Shown here one piece after another: positions 39,507 through 48,977 of a stretch of DNA of 64,000 nt (position 1 is its first letter; the number at the start of each line of letters is the position of its first letter). Below the pieces are notes generated by a model. The model did no database searches and was not told the origin of the DNA. It was given only the letters and a program-made list of their open reading frames with translations. The stretch comes from Aliivibrio fischeri ATCC 7744 = JCM 18803 = DSM 507. Lineage in GTDB: Bacteria > Pseudomonadota > Gammaproteobacteria > Enterobacterales > Vibrionaceae. The position numbers and the translations under genes were made by a program. The stretch covers positions 868,001 to 932,000 of the forward strand of contig NZ_CP092712.1 in the NCBI RefSeq assembly GCF_023983475.1, read 5' to 3'.

Positions 39507-42500
39507 ATGCTTTTCTTCAGAATACTTACTTTAAGTATTTTTCTCTTTTTCTCTACTTTCACTTTATCACAATCTGAAAGCTCAATTTTTTACCCAATGC
39601 CAATTCATACTGATGGTCAATATATTACCGCTCAGCAACTGTTTATGAGAGAAGATGGTGCGGTATGGATGTATGACATCTATGGTCAACTTCATCTATT
39701 TGATGGTGAAAATATTTTTACTATAGGTGAAAAGAGCGATAGAACCTTGCCAAGAAAAATAGCGTATTTTAATGGCGAATTTTGGTTTATTAAAAAAGGA
39801 AGTATTCACGCTTGGTCTAAAAAAACAGGAATGAATGAAGTTTATAAGATGCCAAAAGGAACTAGCATCATAGAAATGAATCAGCAGAATGGTATGTTCT
39901 GGGGCAATGATACCGATAGTTTTTTTGTTTATGACCCAAAGAAAAAACGTTATTACTCATCTAATATCAATGAAGTAAATACCAGTGCTATTTTAGATGA
40001 AATTACGATAACTGGTGCTATATATGTTGATAATCGCTGGCTCGTTTCCACATCGGAGGGGGTTTTTGAGTTTGATATAGCAACAGAAAGTTATACACCT
40101 CTTTATCTTGGACAATATATAGATGCCATTTTTTACTCTAAATATACTGATAAGATATTTTTAGGGACTCATGGCAGTATTTGGTCATCAGAACTTCATG
40201 ATCATGAATTAATCATTAATAAAAAAATATTAATTAATTCATCATTACTTTCATTTGCAGAAACAGAAAGCTACTTTTGGTTTGGGACGAGTGATGGGTT
40301 ATATAAATGGAATATTTTAAATAACAAAATAGACCATTTTACTGCGGTTGTTCGTGATGACTACTCTTTAGAAGGTAATAAGGTTTATTCCGTTATTGCT
40401 GATCATAATAATGGCCTTTGGGTTGCCACTGATAATGGTGTGAGCTATTACTCGGACAGCAATCGATTATTTTCGCGTTTACGTTATAAAGACGTAAACG
40501 GATTACTGAATATCAGTGAAATTAATGCGATTACTCAAACATCAGAAAACGATGCGTGGTTGGGCACATCGTCAGGTCTATTATTGATAAACACGGATAA
40601 CTTATATCAACCAATCGTTACCATAAGTAAGCATTCGATCAATGATCTTACTCATGGAGATCAGTTTGTATGGGCTGCAACGGATAAAGGTATACTGCAA
40701 GTCGATCCACTGTTAAAAAATACCTATATACCTAAAGGTCTTAAACCCGTAGAAGATGAAAGTATCGATCATTTACTATTAAGTGATGATGGTATGTTAT
40801 GGTTTTCCAGTTCTTATGGTTTGTATAAGTACGACATTCATCAAGATAAATTAGTAAATCTAGGGTTCTCTTGGGCCTTGGATCAGAAGCATTCAATACA
40901 AATAACGCACATCTATCAAAATAAGAACAGTCAAATATCCATAGGGACAAATGTTGGTTTATATCGATATGAAAATGGGGCGTTAACCTTTGATTATGCC
41001 TATGTTCATGCTGGCAGTATTTTAGATATGGTAGATACTGAATATGGAAACTCATGGATTGTCAGTAACTATGGGTTGCAGATCAGTAATAGTAACGGGA
41101 TAAGAACGGATATCTCATTACCAACAGAATACACCACACCACATTGTGTATTATCCAGCGATAATGGTGTTTGGCTATCATCAAGTAAAGGGCTCTCTTT
41201 ATATACCCATCGTGGACGAATCGTAAAGCATTTTGGAACTCAAAGTGGACTTATCAATAATGAATTACTTCCTGATCTTTGTTCAATATCCCCAAATGGC
41301 GTAATGCTATTTGCAAGTAAAGATGGGGTTATCGTTGCTCATGAGCAGGAGTTAATCGAATACCATCGTCCCAAACCTCACGTAGTATTAGGTCAAATTA
41401 AAATTGATTCTGAAATTGTAAATTATGGAGGAGAGAAAAAGTTAACCAAGCAAGTTCCTTATGGGGCGAATATATCGTTTTTGTTCGGTGTGCTTCCTGA
41501 GTTCAATAATAAGTCGCTTTCTTTTCAACTGTTAGGTTCGAATGATGAAGCATGGCAAGATTTTGATGGTAGCTTATTAATCTTTGATTCATTGCAATCA
41601 GGTAAGTATGAATTGCGTATAAAACCACGAAATAATGGCCAGCGAAGAAGTCTTGTGACTGAGGTTGAGTTTTATGTTGAAGTCCCGTGGTTTTTTGCTC
41701 CTTGGTTTATCTTCTTTTTATTTAGTTTAGTGAGTGCAATCTTAATGGGCATTTACTATTGGCGATCTAAAGAAATTAAGAAAAGTAATGAGAAGCTGAA
41801 AAAAAGTGTTGAAATCAAAACGAAGCAATTAAGTAATCAAGGTAAAGCGTTAATCTCAAGCAACCGACAATTACAAAAGCTTCTTACTGTTCGTCAGCAT
41901 GTTATTTCTGAAATGGCAGAACAAGCGAGACAGCCAATAAAAGACATTCAAGCAAATCTACAAAAGAAAGGGTTACTTACCAACCTTGCTTTGGCGAATC
42001 AATGTGAACACAGTTTGCAATTATTAGAGCAACTGACTCATATTGAACCTTTTGTTACGTTGCAAAAGAATAAGAGAACCAATCAAGTTTTAGCTCCTTT
42101 ACTTAGTGCGGCATTAAAAAGCTGGAAAGATGAATACCATACAAAAGGGGTTGATCTTATCCTTGAAGACAATTCACAAGGCGTTTCTATCTTTGTTCAA
42201 CCGCTATTGATCGATGCCATTTTTAATAATGTATTATTTAGTTTATTAAAACGAAGTCAATCAGGTGAGGTGGTAACGATACGTATTCAGTGTGATGGCG
42301 CACGAGTGGCTGCTTACTTTTTGAGTGAAGGTGCTGAGATATCAGTAACTGAGTTAGATGAATTAGGAAGAGTAGATTTATCACAAACAATTGAAGTGAT
42401 TAATCAAGCATTAGGCCTCCCAGCAGTTAAATTACTCACAGTTCAAAATGGTGGGCATTTTGAAATAGTTAAGAATATGTCTGGCTCTAATGAGCTGCAA

Positions 42501-42914
42501 TTTTCGTGGCCAATTGCTATCGATGAATTTATTACGCCTCAAGTACCAGAGGTTCATTCTAAAGATAAAGACAGTGATGAGCAGAAACAACACCAAGAAT
42601 GGTTATTAAAAGTCTACCAACTTATTGAAGATAATTACTCTCTGGCGTCTTTTGGTACGAGTGCGGCAGCAAAAGCTCTGTTTATATCGGAACGAAATCT
42701 ACAACGGAAATTTAAGCAATTAACTCAGCGTTCTTTTATGGAATATTTAATTGATACACGATTAGAAAAAGCGTGTGAACTGCTTATCTCTGGTCAGAAA
42801 GTTGCAGATGCTGCTTTTGAATCAGGTTTTAATGATCCTTCTTATTTTAGTAAGCGTTTTAAGCGTCATTATGGTTTGTCACCAACACAGTTTGTGACTG
42901 AGAATGAAGAATAG
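39507..42914 (+). CDS. Membrane-bound propeller sensor with degenerate kinase core and AraC-type DNA-binding domain
   Basis: An 1135-residue one-piece regulator resembling the hybrid two-component systems (HTCS) of polysaccharide users. Order of parts: signal peptide (about 1-22); periplasmic beta-propeller repeats (about 40-620; repeats such as GLWVATDNGVSYYSD and DAWLGTSSGLLLINTD); a Y_Y_Y-type domain (about 640-725); one transmembrane helix (about 732-752); a coiled coil; a HisKA/HATPase-like region (about 790-1010); no receiver domain; and an AraC helix-turn-helix pair (about 1028-1130, with ALFISERNLQRKFKQ and AAFESGFNDPSYFSKRFKRHYG). At the H-box the expected histidine is E805 (AEQARQP where S-H-E-x-R-T-P is usual), and the glycine-rich ATP motifs are poor, so phosphorelay looks lost. 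Its target is unknown; neighbours are zinc and iron uptake genes. Confidence 0.85.
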   Translation: MLFFRILTLSIFLFFSTFTLSQSESSIFYPMPIHTDGQYITAQQLFMREDGAVWMYDIYGQLHLFDGENIFTIGEKSDRTLPRKIAYFNGEFWFIKKGSIHAWSKKTGMNEVYKMPKGTSIIEMNQQNGMFWGNDTDSFFVYDPKKKRYYSSNINEVNTSAILDEITITGAIYVDNRWLVSTSEGVFEFDIATESYTPLYLGQYIDAIFYSKYTDKIFLGTHGSIWSSELHDHELIINKKILINSSLLSFAETESYFWFGTSDGLYKWNILNNKIDHFTAVVRDDYSLEGNKVYSVIADHNNGLWVATDNGVSYYSDSNRLFSRLRYKDVNGLLNISEINAITQTSENDAWLGTSSGLLLINTDNLYQPIVTISKHSINDLTHGDQFVWAATDKGILQVDPLLKNTYIPKGLKPVEDESIDHLLLSDDGMLWFSSSYGLYKYDIHQDKLVNLGFSWALDQKHSIQITHIYQNKNSQISIGTNVGLYRYENGALTFDYAYVHAGSILDMVDTEYGNSWIVSNYGLQISNSNGIRTDISLPTEYTTPHCVLSSDNGVWLSSSKGLSLYTHRGRIVKHFGTQSGLINNELLPDLCSISPNGVMLFASKDGVIVAHEQELIEYHRPKPHVVLGQIKIDSEIVNYGGEKKLTKQVPYGANISFLFGVLPEFNNKSLSFQLLGSNDEAWQDFDGSLLIFDSLQSGKYELRIKPRNNGQRRSLVTEVEFYVEVPWFFAPWFIFFLFSLVSAILMGIYYWRSKEIKKSNEKLKKSVEIKTKQLSNQGKALISSNRQLQKLLTVRQHVISEMAEQARQPIKDIQANLQKKGLLTNLALANQCEHSLQLLEQLTHIEPFVTLQKNKRTNQVLAPLLSAALKSWKDEYHTKGVDLILEDNSQGVSIFVQPLLIDAIFNNVLFSLLKRSQSGEVVTIRIQCDGARVAAYFLSEGAEISVTELDELGRVDLSQTIEVINQALGLPAVKLLTVQNGGHFEIVKNMSGSNELQFSWPIAIDEFITPQVPEVHSKDKDSDEQKQHQEWLLKVYQLIEDNYSLASFGTSAAAKALFISERNLQRKFKQLTQRSFMEYLIDTRLEKACELLISGQKVADAAFESGFNDPSYFSKRFKRHYGLSPTQFVTENEE

Positions 42915-43051
42915 TACGTAACTGAAACGATATAAGATATTTAAAAGAAAATAAGTGATGTATACAATGAAACTTGGTCGATAAATATAGGTAACGTGTT
43001 GAATGCTTGGGGTTCAATATGAGGTATTTAATCGGATGGGTATTTTCATAA

Positions 43052-43187
43052 AGAAAAAAAAGATCGTGACGTAGCCGGGGGGACTACGTCACGGGCGCCA
43101 AAGACGCCTTCGCTTGCTGCCGAAGTAACAAGATACTTCTTGTTACTTCTATTAGAATAAAAGTTGAGAGGTCTCCCTCTCGATGTA
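43052..43187 (-). ncRNA. Candidate structured small RNA (minus strand)
   Basis: Read on the minus strand, this stretch folds into successive perfect hairpins: GAGAGG/CCTCTC with loop GAGA (plus-strand arms 43166-43171 and 43176-43181), GAAGTAACAAG/CTTGTTACTTC (arms 43122-43132 and 43139-43149), GGCG/CGCC (43094-43097 and 43105-43108), and a terminal CGTGACGTAG/CTACGTCACG (43065-43074 and 43084-43093) with loop TCCCCCCGG. After three bases (ATC) follow eight T, a terminator-like end. TATAGT just upstream (about 43191-43196 in plus coordinates) could be a -10. It matches no RNA family I recognise; the 5' end is a guess. Confidence 0.5.
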
Positions 43188-43460
43188 ATTAACTATAATC
43201 GCCCCTCCTTTTTTTACATATCAAAATAACGACAATCTATTGGTACAAAAACGACATTCATATAATTTTATGCTTATCTATTTGTTTTTAAATGATATTT
43301 TTTTGTTTGTCGTTTTTGTTATGTTTTTAATTATTTTAACGTTATTTATTTATGGTATTAAATTGACGTAATTGACGTGGTTTTGGAAGCAATGTCATAT
43401 ATCTTATTTTACGATTAACAAAAGGGTATTTGATGTTTTTTGTCAATTTACTGAAAAAAA

Positions 43461-43474
43461 TTGATTTAGCGCAA
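43461..43474 (+). promoter_or_regulatory. Possible FNR site at the feo promoter
   Basis: TTGAT-TTAG-CGCAA matches eight of ten conserved bases of TTGAT-N4-ATCAA. It is centred about 40 bp upstream of the start implied by TATAAA at 43494-43499, the class II position. Anaerobic activation of feo by FNR is known in enterics. Confidence 0.4.
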
Positions 43475-43511
43475 GAAAAAAGTAACTGTTAGTTATAAAA
43501 TGAAACGAAAT

Positions 43512-43530
43512 AATAATGATTCTCACTATC
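43512..43530 (+). promoter_or_regulatory. Fur box upstream of feoA
   Basis: The 19-mer AATAATGATTCTCACTATC matches 15 of 19 bases of the Fur consensus (GATAATGATAATCATTATC). It lies just after the -10-like TATAAA and ends 12 bp before the feoA start, so Fe2+-Fur should block feoABC transcription. Confidence 0.8.
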
Positions 43531-43542
43531 GTGGAGCTTGAG

Positions 43543-43770
43543 ATGAACCTAGCGCAATTAGAGAGCGGCAAAAAAGCTGTAGTAACAGACATGTCTTTGT
43601 TACCAACCGACACAAGAAAGAAGTTAATGGTAATGGGTATGTTGCCTCATACTGAAATTGCGATTTTACGAAAAGCTCCAATGGGAGACCCATTACAGAT
43701 TAGCGTGAGAGGCACTTCTCTTGCTATCCGAAAGAATTTAGCTGAACAAATTACAGTTAAGGAATTATAA
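43543..43770 (+). CDS. feoA: Ferrous iron transport protein A
   Basis: A 75-residue cytosolic SH3-like protein (E. coli 75) that assists FeoB. It starts MNLAQLESGKKAVVTDM and ends QITVKEL. I choose ATG 43543 because GGAG (43532-43535) lies 7 nt upstream and length matches the family; a frame from 43516 would begin inside the Fur box. It is the first gene of feoABC, with feoB one base after its stop. Confidence 0.93.
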   Translation: MNLAQLESGKKAVVTDMSLLPTDTRKKLMVMGMLPHTEIAILRKAPMGDPLQISVRGTSLAIRKNLAEQITVKEL

Positions 43771-43771
43771 A

Positions 43772-46048
43772 ATGCAGTATCAAGTATTAACTGTAGGTAA
43801 CCCAAATAGCGGTAAAACAACGCTGTTTAATGGATTAACTGGCGCAAAGCAACAGGTCGGTAACTGGGCGGGTGTTACAGTTGAAAAGAAAACCGGTAAA
43901 TATACGTGTTCTGGTGATGAGTTTTTACTCACTGACTTACCAGGTATCTATGCATTAGACAGTGGTAATGACGTAAACAGTTTGGATGAAACTATTGCGT
44001 CACGAGCTGTGTTAACTCATGCTGCGGATGTGATTATTAATGTTGTTGATGCTTCTTGTTTAGAACGTAGCTTATACATGACATTACAACTTCGTGAGTT
44101 GGGGCGCCCAATGATCGTTGTTTTAAATAAAATGGATGTGCTTAAGCGTCAACGTCAAATTTTAGATGTAAAAGGGTTAGAAAAAGTTCTGGGTTGCCCT
44201 GTATTGTCTTTATCGGCAAATGATAAAAACCAAGTTCATAAATTCAAAGAGAAGTTACATAAGTCAATTGCTCAAGGCATTAAAATGATGCCACTTGAAC
44301 TTACTTATGGTGATGATGTTGAAGCTGCAATTAAAGAAGCATCGCCATTATTCTCGAGTGAATATGCATCTAGTCGCTCACTGGCAATTCGTGCTTTAGA
44401 AAACGATGCTTTAGTGCTTAATACTCTAGAAGCGGATAAGCGAAATCAAGTAGCTAATATTACTAATGTACTTAATACAAATGTTGAAGCTGATTTTCAT
44501 ATTGCTGATTGTCGTTACACTTTCCTACATCAATTATGTCAGCAATTACGTCGTCAAGAAGGTCGATTAAGCCACAGTGTTAGTGAGAAAATTGACCAAT
44601 TTATTCTAAATAAGTGGATTGGTGTTCCTTTCTTCTTTTTCGTCATGTATTTAATGTTCATGTTCTCTATCAACATTGGTAGTGCATTTATTGATTTTTT
44701 TGATATCGGTGTTGGCGCACTTCTTGTTGATGGCGGCCATTATTTATTAGATGGGCATTTACCTGTTTGGTTAGTGACATTAATTGCTGATGGTGTCGGT
44801 GGTGGTATTCAAACCGTAGCAACCTTCATTCCTGTTATCGCTTGTCTATACTTGTTCCTTTCTTTACTAGAAAGTTCTGGTTATATGGCTCGTGCTGCAT
44901 TTGTACTTGATAAAGTGATGCAAAAGATTGGATTACCAGGTAAAGCATTTGTACCACTTGTACTTGGCTTTGGTTGTAACGTTCCAGCTATCATGGCTAC
45001 TCGTACTTTAGAACAAGAGCGTGAGCGTAAATTGGCAGCGTCAATGGCTCCATTTATGTCATGTGGTGCTCGTTTACCTGTATATGCATTGTTTGCTGCT
45101 GCTTTCTTCCCTGAAAATGGTCAAAACGTTGTATTTGGTTTGTACTTTTTCGGTATTTTAGCTGCAGTATTTACTGGTTTGTTACTGAAACATACGATTT
45201 ATCCAGGGCGTAGTGATTCGTTCATCATGGAAATTCCTGATTACGAATTCCCAACTATGCGTAACATCATGATCAAAACATGGCAGAAACTAAAACGTTT
45301 TGTACTTGGTGCAGGTAAAACCATTGTTGTTGTTGTAACACTATTAAGCTTCTTTAACTCATTAGGTATGGATGGTTCATTCGGTAACGAAGACAGTGAA
45401 AACTCTGTGCTATCAAAAGCAGCTCAAGTGGTTACTCCAGTGCTTGCACCAATTGGTATTCAAAAAGATAACTGGCCAGCAACAGTAGGTATTATCACAG
45501 GTATCTTTGCTAAAGAGGCCGTTGTTGGTACGTTAAATAGCTTATATGCCGATCCTGCGGGCGATGATGCTGAGTTTGATTTAATGGCTAGCTTAAATGA
45601 AGCAGTAATGTCTATTCCAGATAACCTATCAGGATTAAGCTACTCAGATCCACTAGGTGTTGAAGTGGGTGACTTAACCGATATTGAAGCGGTAGCAGAA
45701 GAGCAAGGCGTTGAGAATTCAATCTTTGGTAATCTACAAGCTCACTTTGTAACAAGTGCAAGCGCAATGGCTTACTTAATCTTCATCCTGCTTTACACTC
45801 CATGTGTCGCTGCGATGGGAGCATACATGCGTGAATTTGGTCGTAAGTACTCGTACTTTATTGCTGGATGGACAATGCTACTTGCTTATGTTTCAGCAAC
45901 ACTGTATTACCAAATTGCTCACTTCTCAGCAGCACCGATGACAAGTGCTATGTGGATAGCTATTTCACTTATTATTATGTTAGTGACTTACCTAGTACTA
46001 AAACGTAAAGGTCAAGAAGCTCAAGAACAGCAGGCAGCACTAGTATGA
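43772..46048 (+). CDS. feoB: Ferrous iron transporter FeoB
   Basis: The GTP-controlled Fe2+ permease of the inner membrane, 758 residues. The N-terminal G domain has G1 GNPNSGKTT (about 8-16), G3 DLPG, G4 NKMD and a helical GDI region to about 270. The membrane part (about 280-745) shows two Gate domains with the conserved cysteine segments VLGFGCNVPAIMATR and MSCGARLPVYALFAAAFF, and TPCVAA near the C-terminus. It overlaps feoC by 4 bp. Expressed from the Fur-controlled feoA promoter. Confidence 0.97.
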   Translation: MQYQVLTVGNPNSGKTTLFNGLTGAKQQVGNWAGVTVEKKTGKYTCSGDEFLLTDLPGIYALDSGNDVNSLDETIASRAVLTHAADVIINVVDASCLERSLYMTLQLRELGRPMIVVLNKMDVLKRQRQILDVKGLEKVLGCPVLSLSANDKNQVHKFKEKLHKSIAQGIKMMPLELTYGDDVEAAIKEASPLFSSEYASSRSLAIRALENDALVLNTLEADKRNQVANITNVLNTNVEADFHIADCRYTFLHQLCQQLRRQEGRLSHSVSEKIDQFILNKWIGVPFFFFVMYLMFMFSINIGSAFIDFFDIGVGALLVDGGHYLLDGHLPVWLVTLIADGVGGGIQTVATFIPVIACLYLFLSLLESSGYMARAAFVLDKVMQKIGLPGKAFVPLVLGFGCNVPAIMATRTLEQERERKLAASMAPFMSCGARLPVYALFAAAFFPENGQNVVFGLYFFGILAAVFTGLLLKHTIYPGRSDSFIMEIPDYEFPTMRNIMIKTWQKLKRFVLGAGKTIVVVVTLLSFFNSLGMDGSFGNEDSENSVLSKAAQVVTPVLAPIGIQKDNWPATVGIITGIFAKEAVVGTLNSLYADPAGDDAEFDLMASLNEAVMSIPDNLSGLSYSDPLGVEVGDLTDIEAVAEEQGVENSIFGNLQAHFVTSASAMAYLIFILLYTPCVAAMGAYMREFGRKYSYFIAGWTMLLAYVSATLYYQIAHFSAAPMTSAMWIAISLIIMLVTYLVLKRKGQEAQEQQAALV

Positions 46049-46287
46049 TTTTAACCGAACTTAAGCAGTATATTGACGAACAAGGCCGTGTAGAGCGTAT
46101 TGCATTAGCAAAGAAATTCAGCATGAGTGAAGATGGTGTTGATGCAATGCTTGAGCTTTGGGTAAAAAAAGGAAAGTTAACTCGTGAACTCGCTGGATGT
46201 GAGAAAACACAATGTTGCCAAGAGGCAGAGCGTGTGTGGTATCGCCCAGTGTATCAAAACGAGTTAATGACCACTTACATACGATAG
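46045..46287 (+). CDS. feoC: FeoC-like transcriptional regulator / Feo accessory protein
   Basis: A small 80-residue winged-helix protein at the end of feoABC, overlapping feoB (ATGA). The wing region contains three cysteines, GCEKTQCCQEAE (about C51, C56 and C57), consistent with the oxygen-sensitive Fe-S cluster proposed for FeoC proteins. In E. coli and Klebsiella FeoC has been linked to protecting FeoB from proteolysis; whether it binds DNA is unsettled. Confidence 0.85.
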   Translation: MILTELKQYIDEQGRVERIALAKKFSMSEDGVDAMLELWVKKGKLTRELAGCEKTQCCQEAERVWYRPVYQNELMTTYIR

Positions 46288-46317
46288 TCGCTTAACTTAG
46301 AGTAAAGTGATAAATAA

Positions 46318-46349
46318 AAACGAGAGCCAACTGGTTCTCGTTTTTTTTA
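46318..46349 (+). terminator. Rho-independent terminator of feoABC
   Basis: AAAACGAGAGCC / GGTTCTCGTTTT (two wobble positions allowed) around loop AACT, followed by additional T. Confidence 0.85.
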
Positions 46350-46638
46350 TGAGAGAAAGAGGTGAGGGGCGAGAATTTAGGGATTAGATAAGAGCAGAAG
46401 AAAGTTGCGATAAACGTTATGATTTTACTTTCATTTATAGATATTTATTACTAAGTTCTAGTCGAGAGAAGGTAGCTCTTGCTCTTACTCCGCCCTAGTC
46501 CCTACCTCTTGAACGTTCTGTTCGCTCTTACCTCGCCCCTAATCACTCGTCCTTAGTCCCTAGTCTCTAGCTCTTAAAAGTTCTATTCGCTCTTACCTCG
46601 CTCCTAATTACTCGCCTCTAGTCCCTATCTCATAAACA
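46350..46638. repeat. Degenerate intergenic repeat block between feoC and pta
   Basis: This gap consists of short CT-rich words (GCTCTTACCTCGC, CCTAATCACTCG, TAGTCCCTAG). Two imperfect tandem copies are visible, 46506-46570 (65 bp) and 46571-46630, both opening CTCTT, then GTTCT, TTCGCTCTTACCTCGC and ending in TAGTCCCTA. A truncated copy lies at 46476-46505. The left side (46350-46400) reads like the same words inverted. No ORF lies within. I recall similar degenerate repeats in other A. fischeri gaps but cannot check the family here. Confidence 0.65.
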
Positions 46639-46672
46639 CAAAAAAAGACACGCAACTTTCATCGCGTGTCTT
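46639..46672 (-). terminator. Terminator of ackA-pta
   Basis: On the minus strand AAGACACGC / GCGTGTCTT (plus-strand arms 46645-46653 and 46664-46672) is followed by seven T. Confidence 0.88.
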
Positions 46673-46712
46673 CTTATTTTCATTAACTACACTCTATTTC
46701 TAGAGCATGAAA

Positions 46713-48878
46713 TTAGTTAATTACTTTTTCTTCAGCTTGTGCAGCTTGATCCGCTTGGATAGCTGTTAGTGCTACTGTGTATACGATATCGTCAACTAGA
46801 GCACCACGAGACAAGTCATTTACTGGCTTGCGCATGCCTTGAAGCATTGGACCGATAGATACTAGATCTGCAGAACGTTGAACCGCTTTGTACGTTGTGT
46901 TACCAGTGTTTAGGTCTGGGAATACAAATACAGTTGCTTTACCAGCTACAGGAGAGTTAGGTGCTTTAGAAGCAGCTACGTTTTCCATGATTGCAGCATC
47001 GTACTGTAGAGGACCGTCGATCATTAGATCAGGACGTTTCTCTTGAGCGATCTTAGTTGCTTCACGTACTTTATCAACGTCTGCACCCTTGCCAGATTCA
47101 CCAGTAGAGTAAGAGATCATTGCAACACGTGGGTCGATACCAAATGCCGCTGCAGAATCAGCAGATTGGATAGCGATTTCAGCAAGTTGCTCAGCTGTTG
47201 GATCAGGGTTGATCGCACAGTCACCGTATACAAGAACTTGATCAGGCAGAAGCATGAAGAAGATTGAAGATACGATAGAAGCATCAGGAGCTGTTTTGAT
47301 GATTTGGAATGGAGGAACGATAGTGTTTGCTGTGGTATGAACCGCACCAGACACAAGACCGTCAACTTCACCCGCTTCAAGCATCATAGTACCAAGGAAT
47401 ACTGAATCTTGTAGTTTTTCACGAGCCACAACTTCAGTCATGCCTTTCGCGCCACGTAGCTCAACTAAACGAGCAACGTAGTTTTCACGTACAGAATCAG
47501 AATCGATGATCTCAACTCCAGCACCAAGTTCAACACCTTGTTGCGCTGCAACACGACGGATTTCTTCAGGGTTACCTAAAAGAACACAAGTCGCGATACC
47601 ACGCTCAGCACAGATAGCCGCAGCTTTAACTGTACGAGGCTCATCACCTTCAGGAAGAACGATACGTTTAGCCGCTTTACGAGCAAATTCAGTTAACTGG
47701 TAACGGAATGCTGGTGGACTTAGACGACGGATACCTTCAGTACCTTCAGATAGAGAGTCAATCCAAGGGCCATCAATGTGGCTAGCAACGTGCTCGTTAA
47801 CAAACTCAATACGCTCTTTATCATCTGCAGGAACTTCAAGGCTGAAGCTTTGTAGATTTAGAGAAGTCTGCCAAGTGTTACCTTGTGCAGTGAAGATTGG
47901 AAGACCAGACTCTAGAGCAGGCTTACAAAGTTCAGCAATTGATTGAGGGATTTCGTAACCGCCAGTCAGTAAGATCGCGCCGATTTCTACGCCGTTCATT
48001 GCAGCAAGACATGCAGCAACGATAACGTCAGGACGGTCAGCAGAAGTTACTAATAGAGAACCTGGTTTGAAGTGCTCAATCATGTGCGGTAGAGAACGTG
48101 CACAGAAAGTGATGCTCTTAATACGACGAGTCGCAATTTCACCTTCGTTGATGATTTCAGCATTTAAGTGCTTAGCCATGTCGATAGCACGAGTAGCAAT
48201 TAGGTCTACTTTCCAAGGCACACAACCAAGAACACGAATAGGACTAGAGTTGAAGATTTGCATTACTTCAAGGTTAGTCTTAGTCGTTGCATCTGCATCA
48301 TCAAAGATTTCAGATAGGTCAGGGCGAGTACGACCCGCTTCATCAACAGGAGCATTTAGCTTGTTGATGATAACGCCAGCGATTTGTTTGTTCTTAGTGC
48401 CACCAAAGTTAGAACATGCTACTTCGATACGCTCTTTAAGTTGAGAAGGGTTATCTGTACCAGGAGTTGCTACAAACACAATCTCAGCACCCAGAGTTTT
48501 TGCAATTTCACCGTTTAATTGGTTAGCAAATGGGTGTTTACGAGTAGGAACTAAACCTTCGATAAGTGTCACATCAGTGTCTTGGCTGATTGACTTGTAA
48601 CGCGCAACGATTTCTTCTAGAAGAACGTCAGACTGTTCGTTACGTAGCAGTTCTTCTGCACGAGAGATTGTAGTTGGTTCTGCTGCTTTGATATCGCTGC
48701 TGCTAGTCACGATTGAAGTAGTTAGATCAGGTTGATCACCACCGTGACGAGGCTGAGAGATTGGTTTGTAAAAAGAAACGCTTACGCCTTTACGTTCCAT
48801 TGAACGTAATACACCCAAACTTGCGCTAGTTAGACCAACACCAGCACTGATTGGAACAAGCATAATAGTACGAGACAT
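46713..48878 (-). CDS. pta: Phosphate acetyltransferase (long form)
   Basis: Converts acetyl-CoA and phosphate to acetyl phosphate and CoA. The 721 residues (E. coli 714) comprise an N-terminal P-loop-like domain ([18 protein letters not shown]...), a DRTGG middle domain with [14 protein letters not shown], and a C-terminal catalytic PTA domain (about 395-715) starting [11 protein letters not shown], with [13 protein letters not shown] and [10 protein letters not shown]. It lies downstream of ackA in the same direction; a hairpin in the 99-bp gap may adjust its level. Confidence 0.96.
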   Translation of the reverse strand: MSRTIMLVPISAGVGLTSASLGVLRSMERKGVSVSFYKPISQPRHGGDQPDLTTSIVTSSSDIKAAEPTTISRAEELLRNEQSDVLLEEIVARYKSISQDTDVTLIEGLVPTRKHPFANQLNGEIAKTLGAEIVFVATPGTDNPSQLKERIEVACSNFGGTKNKQIAGVIINKLNAPVDEAGRTRPDLSEIFDDADATTKTNLEVMQIFNSSPIRVLGCVPWKVDLIATRAIDMAKHLNAEIINEGEIATRRIKSITFCARSLPHMIEHFKPGSLLVTSADRPDVIVAACLAAMNGVEIGAILLTGGYEIPQSIAELCKPALESGLPIFTAQGNTWQTSLNLQSFSLEVPADDKERIEFVNEHVASHIDGPWIDSLSEGTEGIRRLSPPAFRYQLTEFARKAAKRIVLPEGDEPRTVKAAAICAERGIATCVLLGNPEEIRRVAAQQGVELGAGVEIIDSDSVRENYVARLVELRGAKGMTEVVAREKLQDSVFLGTMMLEAGEVDGLVSGAVHTTANTIVPPFQIIKTAPDASIVSSIFFMLLPDQVLVYGDCAINPDPTAEQLAEIAIQSADSAAAFGIDPRVAMISYSTGESGKGADVDKVREATKIAQEKRPDLMIDGPLQYDAAIMENVAASKAPNSPVAGKATVFVFPDLNTGNTTYKAVQRSADLVSIGPMLQGMRKPVNDLSRGALVDDIVYTVALTAIQADQAAQAEEKVIN

Positions 48879-48939
48879 GGAAAATTCCTCTACACTATTG
48901 GGGCAAGAGACCTTATTGAAAAAATAAAGCCATAGAAAG

Positions 48940-48969
48940 AAAAAAGGCTAACCTAATGGCTAGCCTTTT
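48940..48969 (-). terminator. Hairpin with T-tract between ackA and pta
   Basis: On the minus strand AAAAGGCTAGCC pairs with GGTTAGCCTTTT (one G-T wobble, loop ATTA) and T follow. It lies after ackA and before pta, so it may act as an intra-operon partial terminator. Confidence 0.75.
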
Positions 48970-48977
48970 AGGAGATA

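Larger units (their letters stand above)
42915..43542. other. Long intergenic region upstream of feoA
   Basis: This 628-bp gap is AT-rich except for a GC-rich, hairpin-dense island at about 43060-43182 (see the ncRNA entry). The right part has long T and A runs, a possible FNR site at 43461-43474, a -10-like TATAAA at 43494-43499 and a Fur box at 43512-43530. No protein-coding ORF is convincing. Confidence 0.7.

Noticed and set aside
43052-43200. Known RNA families (RyhB, Spot 42, Qrr, CsrB) for the hairpin island
   Set aside because: Their conserved cores or repeated GGA motifs, as I recall them, are not seen.
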